A DNA stretch of 64,000 bases from Cupriavidus sp. (GCA_031181345.1 JAPSLC010000003.1:1-64000), one strand, 5' to 3'; positions 1 to 9,310 are shown, counted from the stretch's first letter. Program-made: numbers and translations. The notes: a model not told the origin generated them from the sequence alone.

Positions 1-139
1 AGAACAGCAGGTACAGCGTGCCGATGTCCTTGTGGTTGGTGGCAAACAGCCAGCGGCGCCAGCCATGCGGATGATCGTGGTGTTCGTCATGCGCGTGGTC
101 GTGCGGATGGGCGAGTGCGTCCGGGGTAACAGTACTCAT
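1..139 (-). CDS. ctaD: Cytochrome c oxidase subunit I, N-terminal fragment
   Basis: Only the first 46 codons lie in the window; the gene runs off the left edge. The start ATG at 139 follows a good Shine-Dalgarno (AGGAG, 8 bases upstream). The N terminus is His/Asp rich (residues 11-26 alternate His with Pro, Asp, Ala and Glu). It then enters the conserved WRRWLFATNHKDIGTLYLLF start of subunit I, just before the first membrane helix. CtaD is the haem a/a3-CuB catalytic subunit of the aa3 terminal oxidase in the inner membrane. coxB ends 39 bases upstream on the same strand, so the two are probably co-transcribed. The His-rich tail could bind copper or other metal; that is inference. Confidence 0.9.
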   Translation of the reverse strand, partial: MSTVTPDALAHPHDHAHDEHHDHPHGWRRWLFATNHKDIGTLYLLF

Positions 140-178
140 CGCGAAAACTCCTGAAATCCTGTTCTAACGTCCACGCGC

Positions 179-1432
179 TCAGCTCGCGGCGCCCTGGGCG
201 CCCGCGCTGGCTTGCTCTGCGGCGGGCTTGGCGTCCGCCGGTGCGCCCTGCGCCGACTTGGCGCCGCCGCCCTCGGGAAACTTGCCGGCGCGCGCATTGA
301 CGAAGTCGGCGGGCTGGATCACTTCGCCCGTCTTGTTGCCCCAGGCGTTGCGGGTGTAGGTCATCACGGCAGCCAGCTCGGTGTCGGACAGCTGCTTCCA
401 CGACGGCATGCCGCCCTTGCCCTCGAGCAGGATGTGCATCTGGTCGGCCTGCGGGCCATTGACCATCTTGGAGCCGTCCAGCGCCGGGAAGGCGCCGGCG
501 CCCTTGCCGTTGGGCTGGTGGCAGACCGCGCAGTTGGCGGCGTAGACCTTCTCGCCGCGCACCTTCAGTTCGTCCAGGGTCCAGGTCTTGTTGGGGTCGT
601 CGGCCGCGGCCGCCATCAACTTCTTCTTCTCGTCGACCCACTTGGTGTATTCGGCGTCGGTCACCACGCGTACCACGATCGGCATGAAGGCGTGTTCCTT
701 GCCGCACAGCTCGGCGCACTGGCCGCGGTAGACGCCGGTCTTCTCGGCGCGGAACCAGGTGTCGCGCACGAAGCCGGGAATCGCATCCTGCTTGACGCCG
801 AAGGCCGGGATCATCCAGGCGTGGATCACGTCGTTGGCCGTCGTGACGATGCGGATCTTCTTGTTGACCGGCACCACCATCTCGTTGTCCACCTCCATCA
901 GGTAGGTGTTCGACTTGGGTGCCTCGTTGTTGATCTGCTCGCGGGGGGTGGTCAGGGTCGACACGAAGGAGATGCCCTCGCCCTCACCCTTCAGGTAGTC
1001 GTAGCCCCACTTCCACTGGTAACCGGTGGCCTTGATGGTGATGTCGGAGTTGGTGGTGTCCTTCATCGCGACCACGGTCTTGGTCGCGGGCAGCGCCATG
1101 CCGATCACGATCAGGAACGGGATGATGGTCCAGACGACTTCGACGGTGATGCTTTCGTGGAAGGAGGCCGGCTTGGAGCCCTTGGCCTTGCGGTGCGTGA
1201 AGATGGAATAGAACATCACGGCGAACACCGCGATGAAGATCACCGTGCAGATGATCAGCATCATCCAGTTCAGCCAGTGAATCTGCTCGGCGATCTTGGT
1301 GACCGGCTCGGTCAGGTTCAGCTGACGAACGGCGGGGCCGCCCGGCATGTCTTCGACAGCGAGGGCTGCCTGGCTGGCGAGCAGGGAAGCGCCTGCCAGA
1401 CACGCTGCGGATGCCTTCTTCCACATTTTCAT
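179..1432 (-). CDS. coxB: Cytochrome c oxidase subunit II with fused cytochrome c domain
   Basis: The 417-residue protein has a signal peptide (about residues 1-25, ending in an ALA-type site) and two membrane helices (about 54-78 and 95-117). A periplasmic cupredoxin domain follows, with CuA ligands His204, Cys239, Glu241, Cys243, His247 and Met250 in GQCAELCGKEHAFM. A C-terminal cytochrome c domain has haem motif CAVCH (301-305) and a likely axial Met342. The Ala/Gly-rich tail is low complexity. The protein accepts electrons from soluble cytochrome c and passes them through CuA to subunit I. The fused haem domain marks the caa3-like layout common in Burkholderiales. It sits directly upstream of ctaD. 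Confidence 0.96.
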   Translation of the reverse strand: MKMWKKASAACLAGASLLASQAALAVEDMPGGPAVRQLNLTEPVTKIAEQIHWLNWMMLIICTVIFIAVFAVMFYSIFTHRKAKGSKPASFHESITVEVVWTIIPFLIVIGMALPATKTVVAMKDTTNSDITIKATGYQWKWGYDYLKGEGEGISFVSTLTTPREQINNEAPKSNTYLMEVDNEMVVPVNKKIRIVTTANDVIHAWMIPAFGVKQDAIPGFVRDTWFRAEKTGVYRGQCAELCGKEHAFMPIVVRVVTDAEYTKWVDEKKKLMAAAADDPNKTWTLDELKVRGEKVYAANCAVCHQPNGKGAGAFPALDGSKMVNGPQADQMHILLEGKGGMPSWKQLSDTELAAVMTYTRNAWGNKTGEVIQPADFVNARAGKFPEGGGAKSAQGAPADAKPAAEQASAGAQGAAS

Positions 1433-1453
1433 TTGTTGTCTCTACCCAAATTA

Positions 1454-1467
1454 CAGATTCGAATCTG
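1454..1467. promoter_or_regulatory. Perfect 14-bp palindrome upstream of coxB
   Basis: CAGATTCGAATCTG is an uninterrupted perfect palindrome 21 bases upstream of the coxB start codon. It lies in the short gap between the DUF2244 gene and coxB. It could be an operator or an mRNA hairpin in the coxB leader. No regulator is identified. Confidence 0.4.
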
Positions 1468-1493
1468 CCCCTCGCTCCCAGCCATGCCGCCTT

Positions 1494-2063
1494 TTACAAG
1501 GCGTGCAATGCTGAAACGAGTTCCTGCGCGAACTTTCGTCGCTTGTACGGGTCCAGAAAACACCCCACCTGCACAGCGTGCGTTCCAGAGCGCACCACCA
1601 CCAGCGCCGGGAACGATTCGCCCAGTTCGACCCGCACCCAGTGCGGGTTGAATTCCTCGCGGGTCACCTCACCGGCGCTGGCCTTTTCGACCACCAACCT
1701 GCCCTCGCTGAGCGTGACGCGCTCGTAGTCTGTCGCGTGCTGTGCATAGGCGAGCAGGGCCACGCCCAGCCCGGCCAGCTCGAGCCCCGCAAAAGGCAGC
1801 ACGAGCCAAGCGCCTCGCCACGCGAAGAACAAGGCGATGGCAAGGGAAATACTGACGATGGAGAGGTAAAACCAGCCGACCTGGCGTGGAGACAGCGAAC
1901 AATTCCGCTTCATCAGCCAGTCGTTGTTCGGCACGGCATGGGCTCCGTTTGGACTATCACCGGGCCCGTCACGCGCCGTCTGGAGTGCGATACCGAGTTC
2001 CTGCATCGCCAACCACTCTGCATCGCTGCATCGGTTGCACGCCTGGAATTCTGCCGGCTTCAC
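1494..2063 (-). CDS. DUF2244 family membrane protein
   Basis: This 189-residue protein starts with GTG at 2063. Its middle carries two hydrophobic helices (beginning about residues 62 and 85, around WFYLSIVSISLAIALFF and LVLPFAGLELAGLGVALLAY). They are followed by a soluble domain rich in beta-strand-like sequence. This matches DUF2244 proteins encoded next to cytochrome c oxidase genes in many proteobacteria; function unknown, possibly oxidase assembly. The first 50 or so residues are polar and Cys-containing, and the true start could be internal (Met51, before KRNCSLSPRQVGW). It lies upstream of coxB on the same strand behind a recognisable sigma70 promoter. Confidence 0.8.
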   Translation of the reverse strand: MKPAEFQACNRCSDAEWLAMQELGIALQTARDGPGDSPNGAHAVPNNDWLMKRNCSLSPRQVGWFYLSIVSISLAIALFFAWRGAWLVLPFAGLELAGLGVALLAYAQHATDYERVTLSEGRLVVEKASAGEVTREEFNPHWVRVELGESFPALVVVRSGTHAVQVGCFLDPYKRRKFAQELVSALHAL

Positions 2064-2135
2064 CGCACTGCTGCACTGCTTCGGTGCTAAAACGCCGATC
2101 TTCTGTGCCAGGGGACCACTGCGACAAACTGGCGC

Positions 2136-2164
2136 ATTATAGGGCGCTTCGTCAACCGTAACAA
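2136..2164 (-). promoter_or_regulatory. Sigma70-type promoter for the DUF2244-coxB-ctaD genes
   Basis: On the minus strand a -35-like TTGTTA (2164-2159) is separated by 17 bases from a perfect TATAAT (2141-2136). The first downstream start codon is at 2063. This is a near-consensus promoter and probably drives the oxidase cluster. Confidence 0.6.
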
Positions 2165-2288
2165 GCCAAGTCCGGCGCGCTACGGCGCATGAACCACAGC
2201 GCGCCGGTGCACAGCGGCAGTGCAGCGGCGCGACGCCCGCAGCGTCGCGGCGGGGTCAGGGCGAGGTTGGGGCAAGCTTGGCGGCGGC

Positions 2289-3245
2289 TCAGCCGCGCGG
2301 ACGGCCGCGGCCGATGCGCTCGATCGGCACGATGGCGCGGCCCAGTTCGTCGCGGGCCTGCCCGCCCTTCGGCGGCAGCTTCCACGCATGGCCGTAGACG
2401 ATCTCGAAGGTCAGGGCGATCACGCCGTCGCGATTGCGGCGGCGCTCCAGCGCGGCCAGCAGCGCCTGGTGCCAGTGCCGGCCCTTCAGGCCGCGCGGGC
2501 CCTGCGCACCGCCGCCCGCGGGCCGGCGCAGGCCGCCGAAGGCATGCACGTCGCGCAGCAGCCGCTCCGGCGTCTCGTAGGTGACGGTCAGCGTTTCCAT
2601 GTCCATCACCGGCGTCGACCAGCCGCTGTGGACCAGCATGTCGCCGATATCGTGCATGTCGACGAAGCGCAGCGTGTGGGGCTCGGCATCGACCTCGGCG
2701 AAGGCATCGCGCAGTTCGCGCAAGGTGTCCGGGCCGAACAGCGAGAACAGCGCCAGGCCGTCGGTGCGCGTCACGCGATGCCATTCGGGAAACACGCGAT
2801 GCGGCTCGGGATGCCAGTGCAGCGCCAGGTTCGACCACAGCAGGTCGAAGGCGCCCTCGGCGAAGGGAAGCGTGGCAAGATCGCCCTGCACCAGATCGAA
2901 GGTCGGCCGCTTGCCGAGCAGGCGGCCGAGCCAGCCGGGCTGCCGCTGCGGGTCGCGCTGCGCCGCATGCGCCAGCATCCTGCCCGAGATATCGAGCCCG
3001 ACGATCTGCGCGTCGGGATACTGTGCACGCAGCGCGGCCAGACCCTGCCCCTGGCCGCAGCCGATATCGAGTGCGCGCTCGGGCTGGATGCGGATCAGCT
3101 GCATGCGCTCCTGCATGCGCCGGCCGATCTCGCCGAGCAGGAAATCCAGCTGGGCGAAGCCGGGGCTGCGCCGGTCGAAGGCGAGCCGGGTCAGCCGCGC
3201 GGGCGGCAGATAGGTATCGGGGGAGTCGGCGTGATGCGTGGACAC
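2289..3245 (-). CDS. bioC: BioC-like malonyl-ACP O-methyltransferase
   Basis: The protein is a class I SAM-dependent methyltransferase of about 318 residues. Motif I is ALDIGCGQGQGLAAL and motif II is VGLDISGRML. The conserved DLLWSNLALHWHPEP and LFGPDTLRELR segments are characteristic of BioC, the enzyme that masks malonyl-ACP as a methyl ester to start pimelate/biotin synthesis. The best start in frame is GTG 3245, giving VSTHHADSPDTYLPP; the frame stays open upstream and there is no clear Shine-Dalgarno, so the start is uncertain. It is divergent from the ComF gene and no other bio genes are near. A related generic methyltransferase role cannot be excluded. Confidence 0.8.
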   Translation of the reverse strand: MSTHHADSPDTYLPPARLTRLAFDRRSPGFAQLDFLLGEIGRRMQERMQLIRIQPERALDIGCGQGQGLAALRAQYPDAQIVGLDISGRMLAHAAQRDPQRQPGWLGRLLGKRPTFDLVQGDLATLPFAEGAFDLLWSNLALHWHPEPHRVFPEWHRVTRTDGLALFSLFGPDTLRELRDAFAEVDAEPHTLRFVDMHDIGDMLVHSGWSTPVMDMETLTVTYETPERLLRDVHAFGGLRRPAGGGAQGPRGLKGRHWHQALLAALERRRNRDGVIALTFEIVYGHAWKLPPKGGQARDELGRAIVPIERIGRGRPRG

Positions 3246-3383
3246 GGAAGCGGCGGCAAGGACGGTGATCGGCAAGGCAGGGCCGGGCCCGGGCGACACG
3301 AAGGCGCGGCGGGTCCGCGCGGTGGCGCCGGGACGACAGCTGGGGCGACAGTATACGCGCGCCTTGCCAGGCTCGCCGGCGGC

Positions 3384-4124
3384 GTGCGAGAGCGGCTCGC
3401 GCAGTGGTGGCTGCCGTGTGCCTGCGTGCTGTGCGGGCAGGTGCAGGCGGACGTGGTCTGCGCCGGTTGCGCGGGCGACCTGCTGACGCCGACGCCGCGC
3501 TGCCCGCGCTGCGCGCTGCCGCATCCGGCCGCCGGGCTCTGCGCGATGTGCCGCTGCGCGCCGCCTGCATTCGATGCCACCATCGTGCTGGGCGACTATG
3601 CGCCGCCGCGCGAGGCGCTGGTGCTGGCGCTGAAGTTCGGCGGCGTGCTGCCGCTGGCCAACTGGCTGGCGCGCGAACTGGCGGCGGCCTGGGCCGCACG
3701 GCCGTTACCGTCACCGTCACCTGACGATCCGGACGACAGGCCGTCCCTGGTCGTGCCGGTCCCCCTGGCCCCTGCACGGCTGGCCGAACGCGGCTTCAAT
3801 CAATCGTGGGAAATCGCCCGCCGGCTGGCGCCTCGCCTCGGCGCAGCGGCCAGCCCCGATCTGCTGGTGCGAGTGCGCACCACCGCGCCGCAGACCGCGT
3901 TGGCGGCCGACCGGCGGCATCTGAATGTCGCGGGCGCCTTCGGGCTGGCGCGCCATGTCGATCCGGACAGCGTGCGCGGACGGCTGCGGGGAACCCATAT
4001 CGCGCTGGTCGACGATGTGATGACGACCGGCGCCACACTGGCCGAGGCGGCGGCCGTGCTCAAGCGCCACGGCGCGGCGCGCGTCACCGCGCTGGTGGCG
4101 TTGCGCACGCCCACGCCGTCGTGA
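3384..4124 (+). CDS. comF: ComF family phosphoribosyltransferase-like protein
   Basis: About 246 residues. The N terminus carries a zinc-finger-like cluster of Cys pairs (CxxC near the start, then CAGC, CPRC and CAMC). The C-terminal half is a type I PRTase fold with the PRPP-binding motif VDDVMTTGAT followed by AVLKRHGA. ComF proteins act in DNA uptake during transformation in competent bacteria; in many others the role is unproven. The first plausible start is GTG 3384, because no ATG is in frame nearby. It is transcribed away from bioC and is followed after 45 bases by trmL, so the two may form an operon. Confidence 0.85.
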   Translation: MRERLAQWWLPCACVLCGQVQADVVCAGCAGDLLTPTPRCPRCALPHPAAGLCAMCRCAPPAFDATIVLGDYAPPREALVLALKFGGVLPLANWLARELAAAWAARPLPSPSPDDPDDRPSLVVPVPLAPARLAERGFNQSWEIARRLAPRLGAAASPDLLVRVRTTAPQTALAADRRHLNVAGAFGLARHVDPDSVRGRLRGTHIALVDDVMTTGATLAEAAAVLKRHGAARVTALVALRTPTPS

Positions 4125-4169
4125 TGCCGGGATGACAGCGGCGCGCCGGCACGGTAAGCTGCGCGCGCC

Positions 4170-4640
4170 ATGTTCCATGTCGTCCTAGTCGAACCCGAGA
4201 TCCCGCCGAATACCGGCAACGTGATCCGCCTGTGCGCCAACACCGGCGCCCAACTGCACCTGGTCAAGCCGCTCGGCTTTCCGCTGGACGACGCGCGCAT
4301 GCGCCGCGCCGGGCTCGATTACCACGAGTACGCCAGCATGAAGGTGCACGAGAACTGGGACGCCTTCCTTGCGGACGAACGCCCCGACCCCACGCGCATG
4401 TTCGCGCTGACCACGCACGGCTCGACGCCGTTCGGCCAGGTGGCCTTCGCCCCCGGGGACTGGTTCGTGTTCGGGTCGGAAACGCGCGGGCTGGCGCCGG
4501 CGCGCCGCGAATGGTTCGCGCCGTCGCAGCGCATCCGCCTGCCGATGCGCCCCAACAACCGCAGCCTGAACCTGTCGAACACCGTCGCCGTGGTGGTGTT
4601 CGAGGCCTGGCGCCAGCAGGGCTTCGCCGGCGGCGCCTGA
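4170..4640 (+). CDS. trmL: tRNA (cytidine34-2'-O)-methyltransferase
   Basis: This 156-residue SPOUT-class methyltransferase begins MFHVVLVEPEIPPNTGN, the typical TrmL/CspR start. It continues with the IRLCANTGAQLHLVKPLGF motif and the C-terminal trefoil-knot SAM site (FGSETRGLAP and IRLPMRPNNRSLNLSN). TrmL methylates the wobble ribose of tRNA-Leu isoacceptors. Length and motifs fit the family closely. It follows the ComF gene on the same strand and converges on the Bug-protein gene ending at 4687. Confidence 0.95.
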   Translation: MFHVVLVEPEIPPNTGNVIRLCANTGAQLHLVKPLGFPLDDARMRRAGLDYHEYASMKVHENWDAFLADERPDPTRMFALTTHGSTPFGQVAFAPGDWFVFGSETRGLAPARREWFAPSQRIRLPMRPNNRSLNLSNTVAVVVFEAWRQQGFAGGA

Positions 4641-4686
4641 GGGCCGCGAACGTTCCGGGCTGCTATTCCGGCTGCTATTTCGGGCG

Positions 4687-5691
4687 CTATTCCGGCTGCA
4701 CGCCGGCAGCACGGATGACCTGGTCCCAACGCGCCTTCTCGGTCGCCATGGTCTGACGCAGCGAGGCCGGCGCGGTGCCGGCCGGCATGAAGTACTGCGC
4801 CCGCATCTGCGCGCGCACGCCGTCGCTGCCGATGATCTTCACCAGTTCCCGATAGAGCCGATCGACGATGGGCGCCGGCGTGCCTGCCGGTGCCAGCACG
4901 GCCTGCCACGAGATCGCCTCGAAGCCCGGATAGCCGGATTCGGCCACGGTCGGCACCGCGGGCAGCAGGCCCGTACGTCCGCTGGTCGTGACCGCCAGCA
5001 CGCGCAGCCTGCCCGCGTTGACCTGCGGCATCGCGATCGCCGGCACCATGAAGGCGGCCTGGATCTGCCCGGCGATCATCGCCGCTGCAATCTGCGGAAA
5101 GCCGGGATACGGGATGTGTTCGAGCGCGATGCCGGCGCGCGTCTTCAACTGCTCCATCGCCAGATGCGCGGCGCTGCCGTTACCGACCGAGCCGTAGTTC
5201 AGCGCACCGGGCCTGGCACGCGCCAGCGCAACGAATTCGCGCAGGTCGCGCACGCCGGTGCGCGGGTCGACCACCAGCACATTGGGCGATGTCGCCACCA
5301 GCGTCACCGGCGCCAGCTGGCGCACCGGATCGTAGGGCAGATGGCGTGACAGCGTCGGCGCCGTGACCAGCGGACCGTTGATGGTGAACAGCAGCGTGTA
5401 GCCGTCGGGCGCGGCACGTGCGACTTGGCCGGTGCCGATATTGCCGCCTGCGCCCGGCCGGTTCTCGATCACCACCGGCTGGCCCAGCGCCTGCGCCAGC
5501 GGTTCGGACACCAATCGCGCGATCAGGTCCGGAGACGAGCCGGGTGGAAACGGCACCACCATGCGGATCGGCCGCGCGGGCCAGCCCTTGTCCGCCGCCA
5601 ACGGGGAGCGCGGCAGGACCAGCGCGCCGCCGCAGGCGGCCAGTGCGCCGAGCCAGTGGCGGCGTGATAGCAGGCGTTCCGGTGCCGTCAT
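4687..5691 (-). CDS. Bug/TctC family periplasmic substrate-binding protein
   Basis: The 334-residue protein starts with a twin-arginine-like signal ([20 protein letters not shown]), suggesting Tat or Sec export. It then shows Bug family motifs: [19 protein letters not shown] near the mature N terminus, [11 protein letters not shown], and [16 protein letters not shown]. Bug proteins bind carboxylates or other small acids, usually for tripartite tricarboxylate transport, but most are orphans as here. Its ATG overlaps the gpsA stop codon in an ATGA arrangement, so it should be translationally coupled to gpsA. The ligand cannot be predicted. Confidence 0.9.
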   Translation of the reverse strand: MTAPERLLSRRHWLGALAACGGALVLPRSPLAADKGWPARPIRMVVPFPPGSSPDLIARLVSEPLAQALGQPVVIENRPGAGGNIGTGQVARAAPDGYTLLFTINGPLVTAPTLSRHLPYDPVRQLAPVTLVATSPNVLVVDPRTGVRDLREFVALARARPGALNYGSVGNGSAAHLAMEQLKTRAGIALEHIPYPGFPQIAAAMIAGQIQAAFMVPAIAMPQVNAGRLRVLAVTTSGRTGLLPAVPTVAESGYPGFEAISWQAVLAPAGTPAPIVDRLYRELVKIIGSDGVRAQMRAQYFMPAGTAPASLRQTMATEKARWDQVIRAAGVQPE

Positions 5692-6713
5692 TCGTCGCGC
5701 GCGTCGCGTTGCAGCAGCTGCGCGACCGCGTCGGCCACCGCCAGCCCCTCGAACAGCACTGCGCAAACGGCCCGCGTGATGGGCATCTCGACGCCGTGCT
5801 GGTCCGCCAGCGCCGCCACCGCCTGCGCGCAGCGCACGCCCTCGGCGACATGGCCCAGATCGGCGAGCACCTGTTCCAGCGTCCTGCCGCCGGCCAGCTG
5901 CTGGCCGACCTTGCGGTTGCGCGACAGATCGCCGGTCGCGGTCAGGATCAGGTCGCCCATGCCGGCCAGGCCCATGAAGGTCTCGGCGCGCCCGCCCAGC
6001 GCCAGCCCCAGCCGCGTCATCTCGGCCAGGCCGCGCGTGACCAGCGCGGCGCGGGCGTTGAGCCCGAGACCGAGCCCATCGCTGGCGCCGGTGGCGATCG
6101 CCAGCACGTTCTTGACCGCGCCGCCGACCTCGACGCCGACCAGATCGTCGCTGCCGTAGATCCGCATCGCGTGATGGTGGAAGGCGCGCTGCGCCAGCTC
6201 GGCGACGGCCGGCGCATTGCCGGCCACGGTCAGCGCGCACGGCAGCCCGAGCGCGACCTCGCGCGCGAAGCTGGGCCCCGTCAGCACGCCGTACTCGACC
6301 GGCACCGAAGCGCCAACCGCCGCCAGCTCCTCGGCCACCATCTGATGCGGCATCGCGTGCGTGCCGGCCTCGAAGCCCTTGCACAGCCACAGCATGCGCA
6401 GCGGCACGCCGTGCGCGGCGGCCTCGGTGGCCAGGCGCCGCGTCATCTCGCGCAGGCCCGACACCGGCGTGGCGACGATCACCAGCCCGTCCGGCGCGCT
6501 CAGCGCATGCGCGGCCGCGCGGGCAAAGTCGGCCTCGAAGACGAGCCGCTCGGACAGCGGCACGCCCGGCAGATAGGCGGCATTGACGCCCGAGGCCGCC
6601 ATCGCGGCGAGCTGCGCGGGGTCCCGGCCCCACAGCACGACCGGGTGCGCCGCGGCGGCATGGCTGGCCAGCGCGGTGCCCCAGGCGCCGGCTCCGAGAA
6701 AGGCAAGGTTCAT
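5688..6713 (-). CDS. gpsA: Glycerol-3-phosphate dehydrogenase [NAD(P)+]
   Basis: This 341-residue protein has the N-terminal Rossmann motif [12 protein letters not shown] and the family blocks [34 protein letters not shown], and [23 protein letters not shown]. It reduces dihydroxyacetone phosphate to sn-glycerol-3-phosphate for phospholipid synthesis in the cytoplasm. It is preceded by secB, and its stop overlaps the next gene by four bases. The 199-base gap to secB holds a terminator and short tandem repeats, so gpsA probably has its own promoter or relies on readthrough. Confidence 0.97.
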   Translation of the reverse strand: MNLAFLGAGAWGTALASHAAAAHPVVLWGRDPAQLAAMAASGVNAAYLPGVPLSERLVFEADFARAAAHALSAPDGLVIVATPVSGLREMTRRLATEAAAHGVPLRMLWLCKGFEAGTHAMPHQMVAEELAAVGASVPVEYGVLTGPSFAREVALGLPCALTVAGNAPAVAELAQRAFHHHAMRIYGSDDLVGVEVGGAVKNVLAIATGASDGLGLGLNARAALVTRGLAEMTRLGLALGGRAETFMGLAGMGDLILTATGDLSRNRKVGQQLAGGRTLEQVLADLGHVAEGVRCAQAVAALADQHGVEMPITRAVCAVLFEGLAVADAVAQLLQRDARDE

Positions 6714-6718
6714 GGTCG

Positions 6719-6840
6719 TGCGTTGGTCGGTGCGTTGGTCGGTGCGTTCGTCGATCGGTCAGGCCGCTGCACGCCTGACCGTGGACGCAATGGGTGCGAT
6801 GGGCGCGATGGGCGCGATGGGCGCGATGGATGCGATCGCA
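6719..6840. repeat. Short tandem repeats between gpsA and secB
   Basis: Two simple repeats lie side by side. One has about three copies of a 12-base unit GTGCGTTGGTCG (6719-6752). The other has about five copies of a 9-base unit GCGATGGGC (about 6788-6833), with small variants at both ends. They separate the secB terminator from the gpsA start. A reading frame through the 9-base unit would give Gly-Ala-Met repeats, but nothing supports it as a gene. Confidence 0.7.
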
Positions 6841-6860
6841 GCCATTGAAGCTATAGACGC

Positions 6861-6895
6861 AAAAAGGCGGAACGGGGCCGCAGCCCCGTTCCGCC
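6861..6895 (-). terminator. Rho-independent terminator of secB
   Basis: On the minus strand a GGCGGAACGGGGC stem with a short loop pairs perfectly with GCCCCGTTCCGCC and is followed by TTTTT. It lies 18 bases after the secB stop. Confidence 0.85.
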
Positions 6896-6912
6896 GACAG
6901 ATCTGGCAGCGA

Positions 6913-7431
6913 TCAGTGACGTGCCTGCGTGCCATCGGGCATCACGATGCCGGAGCCGCCGCCTTCCGCCTGTGCCTGCTCCATCGCCGCCTGCAGGCGC
7001 TGCTCGTACAGCGCCTGGAAGTTGATCTCGGACAGATGGATGGCCTGGAAGCCCGCGCGCGTGATCACGTCGGCGATATTGCTGCGCAGGTACGGATACA
7101 GAATGGTCGGGCAGGCGATGCCCAGCAGCGGATCGAGCTGTTCGTCCGGCACGTTGCGGATATCGAAGATGCCGGCCTGATGGGCCTCGACGAGGAAGGC
7201 GACCTTGTCCTGCACCTTGGTGGTGACCGTGCCGGTCACGACGACCTCGAAGATGCCGTCCGTCAGCTGCGAGGCGCCGACGTTGACCTGCACTTCCACC
7301 GAAGGCGCTTCGGTTTCGAGGAAGATCTGCGGCGAATTCGGCTGCTCCAGCGACATGTCCTTCAGATAGACGCGCTGGATATTGAAGTACGGTTGATCGT
7401 CCTGCTGCTGATTGGTTTGCTGGTCGCTCAT
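6913..7431 (-). CDS. secB: Protein-export chaperone SecB
   Basis: The 172-residue protein starts [20 protein letters not shown] and contains the SecB signatures [25 protein letters not shown] and [18 protein letters not shown]. SecB is a homotetrameric chaperone that keeps preproteins unfolded and hands them to SecA. Met at 7431 was chosen because homologues start here and the longer frame upstream is Arg/Pro filler. It follows grxC on the same strand, the usual betaproteobacterial order, and ends just before a strong terminator. Confidence 0.97.
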   Translation of the reverse strand: MSDQQTNQQQDDQPYFNIQRVYLKDMSLEQPNSPQIFLETEAPSVEVQVNVGASQLTDGIFEVVVTGTVTTKVQDKVAFLVEAHQAGIFDIRNVPDEQLDPLLGIACPTILYPYLRSNIADVITRAGFQAIHLSEINFQALYEQRLQAAMEQAQAEGGGSGIVMPDGTQARH

Positions 7432-7582
7432 GGATGGCTGCCCGAATGGCGGGAATGAAACGTGGCGGGAAGGGGACGGGGTGCGGACGGCCGCGCGCCA
7501 GGCGGCGGCCAACCGCGTGGTCCGGTTGGAAAACGCATATGGTACATGACGCGGATGACGAATTCATCCGCGCGCGGGCCGA

Positions 7583-7840
7583 TCAGGCTGCCAGCAGCGG
7601 CGCCAGGCCCCCTTGGCGATCGAGCGCTGACAGATCGTCGAAGCCTCCGACGTGGCGGTCGTCGATATAGATCTGCGGCACGGTGCGGCGACCGGTGCGG
7701 CTCATCATTTCCTCGCGCTTGCCGGGCTCGCGGTCGATCATGATCTTCTCGATCGTCTCGACCCCCTTCGAGCGCAGCAGGCGCTCGGCCATCTGGCAAT
7801 ACGGACACACCATCGTGCTGTACATGACGACGCGGGCCAT
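7583..7840 (-). CDS. grxC: Glutaredoxin 3
   Basis: 85 residues with the dithiol active site CPYC (Cys12, Cys15), the cis-Pro motif TVPQIYID and the glutathione-binding GGFDDLSAL. It reduces protein and small-molecule disulfides using glutathione. The start at 7840 has an upstream GGAGAT. It sits between the rhodanese gene and secB in a same-strand run. Confidence 0.96.
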   Translation of the reverse strand: MARVVMYSTMVCPYCQMAERLLRSKGVETIEKIMIDREPGKREEMMSRTGRRTVPQIYIDDRHVGGFDDLSALDRQGGLAPLLAA

Positions 7841-7981
7841 GCGCTTATCTCCTTGCATCTTGCGGTTCAGACCGGACACGCCGCGGCGATTGCGGCGGCG
7901 GCCGGTCGACTTCTGGACTTTACCAGCGTCGGACAGGGCTTGCTGACGGCCCACCCGGGCCGGCATCGGCTGCCTGCAGGC

Positions 7982-8395
7982 TTACTTGACCAGCGGCAGA
8001 CCGGCCTGCTGCCAGGCGGCCACGCCGCCTTCGAGCGAATAGACCTCGCCGAAGCCGGCCTGCTTGAGCGCGGCGTGCGCCTTGGACGAACGCTGGCCGG
8101 TCTGGCATACGACGATGATGGGGGCGGACTTGTCCTTCGCAAGGCTGGCCGCGCGATTGGCCAGTTCGGCCAGCGGCGCGCTCTTGGCCTGCGGCAGGTG
8201 GCCCTTGGCGTATTCGGCCGGTTCGCGGATATCCACCACGACGGCGCCGCGCTTGTTGATCAGCTGCGTCGCCGTGGTCGCATTGACCGTCTTGCCGCCC
8301 GCGCTGCGCGAAATGGTGGGCCAGGCCAGCAGGCCGCCCGACACCACCGCGAGGGCGATCAGGGCAAGGTTGTTGTAGTCGGCGAAGAAATTCAC
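7982..8395 (-). CDS. Membrane-anchored rhodanese domain protein
   Basis: 137 residues from a GTG start at 8395. One N-terminal membrane helix (about 9-27) is followed by a single rhodanese domain. The active-site loop CQTGQRS puts the catalytic Cys at position 97. Such proteins carry persulfide sulfur or relay thiols at the membrane. This gene heads the rhodanese-grxC-secB run, an arrangement seen in many beta- and gammaproteobacteria (YibN-like). A TATAAT element lies 31 bases upstream. Confidence 0.93.
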   Translation of the reverse strand: MNFFADYNNLALIALAVVSGGLLAWPTISRSAGGKTVNATTATQLINKRGAVVVDIREPAEYAKGHLPQAKSAPLAELANRAASLAKDKSAPIIVVCQTGQRSSKAHAALKQAGFGEVYSLEGGVAAWQQAGLPLVK

Positions 8396-8425
8396 GTTGG
8401 GTTTCCGGTGGGTTGTGTCGGCGGC

Positions 8426-8433
8426 ATTATAAA
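8426..8433. promoter_or_regulatory. Shared -10 region of divergent rhodanese and gpmA promoters
   Basis: The element ATTATAAA reads TATAAT on the minus strand (8431-8426), toward the rhodanese gene. On the plus strand it reads TATAAA (8428-8433), toward gpmA. No convincing -35 boxes were seen, so this rests on the -10 matches in the 141-base divergent gap. Confidence 0.4.
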
Positions 8434-8536
8434 ATAGCCGGTTTCGCGCCCAGGCCCATGTCCGCGGGGCTCGGTTCCCCTGCCGGCGACTGGCTGGCAA
8501 GCGGCGCGCGCAGCATTCTCACTCTTTGGAAGCACC

Positions 8537-9283
8537 ATGTACAAACTCGTTCTCATCCGCCACGGCGAATCGACCTGGAATCTGGAAAACCGCTTCACCG
8601 GCTGGGTCGACGTGGACCTGACCGAGACCGGCGCGCAGCAGGCCCGCCAGGCCGGCCAACTGTTGAAGGACGCCGGCTTTGCCTTCGACGTGGCTTATAC
8701 CTCGGTGCTCAAGCGCGCGATCCGCACGCTGTGGCACGTGCAGGACGAGATGGATCTGATGTGGATCCCGGTGCGCAACGAGTGGCGCCTGAACGAGCGC
8801 CACTACGGTGCGCTGGCCGGTCTGAACAAGGCCGAGACCGCCGCCAAGTTCGGCGACGAACAGGTGCTGGTCTGGCGCCGCAGCTACGACACGCCGCCGC
8901 CCGCGCTGGAGCCGACCGACCCGCGCGCCTCGTTCGACGATCCGCGCTATGCCAACGTGCCGCGCGAACTGGTTCCGCTGACCGAATGCCTGAAGGACAC
9001 GGTGGCCCGCGTGCTGCCGCTCTGGAACGAATCGATCGCACCGGACATCAAAGCCGGAAAGCGCGTGGTCATCGCGGCCCATGGCAACAGCATCCGCGCG
9101 CTGGTGAAGTACCTCGACCAGATTTCCGATGACGATATCGTGGGCCTCAACATCCCGAACGGCACGCCGCTCGTGTACGAACTCGACGCGCAGCTGCGGC
9201 CGATGCGGCATTACTACCTGGGCGACCAGGAAGCGATCGCCGCCTCGCTGGCCGCTGTCGCCAGCCAGGGCAAGGCGCGCTGA
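8537..9283 (+). CDS. gpmA: 2,3-bisphosphoglycerate-dependent phosphoglycerate mutase
   Basis: 248 residues with the phosphohistidine motif [18 protein letters not shown] near the N terminus, the [11 protein letters not shown] block and [16 protein letters not shown] carrying the second catalytic His. It interconverts 3- and 2-phosphoglycerate in glycolysis and gluconeogenesis. Length is typical of dPGM. The gene has its own strong terminator and is divergent from the rhodanese gene. Confidence 0.98.
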   Translation: MYKLVLIRHGESTWNLENRFTGWVDVDLTETGAQQARQAGQLLKDAGFAFDVAYTSVLKRAIRTLWHVQDEMDLMWIPVRNEWRLNERHYGALAGLNKAETAAKFGDEQVLVWRRSYDTPPPALEPTDPRASFDDPRYANVPRELVPLTECLKDTVARVLPLWNESIAPDIKAGKRVVIAAHGNSIRALVKYLDQISDDDIVGLNIPNGTPLVYELDAQLRPMRHYYLGDQEAIAASLAAVASQGKAR

Positions 9284-9310
9284 AGCGGACGCGCCAGCCT
9301 CGGCGCATCA

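Noticed and set aside
6788..6833. A small gene encoding Gly-Ala-Met repeats
   Set aside because: The frame is the translation of a simple 9-base DNA repeat in a gap, with no ribosome site or homologue-like sequence.
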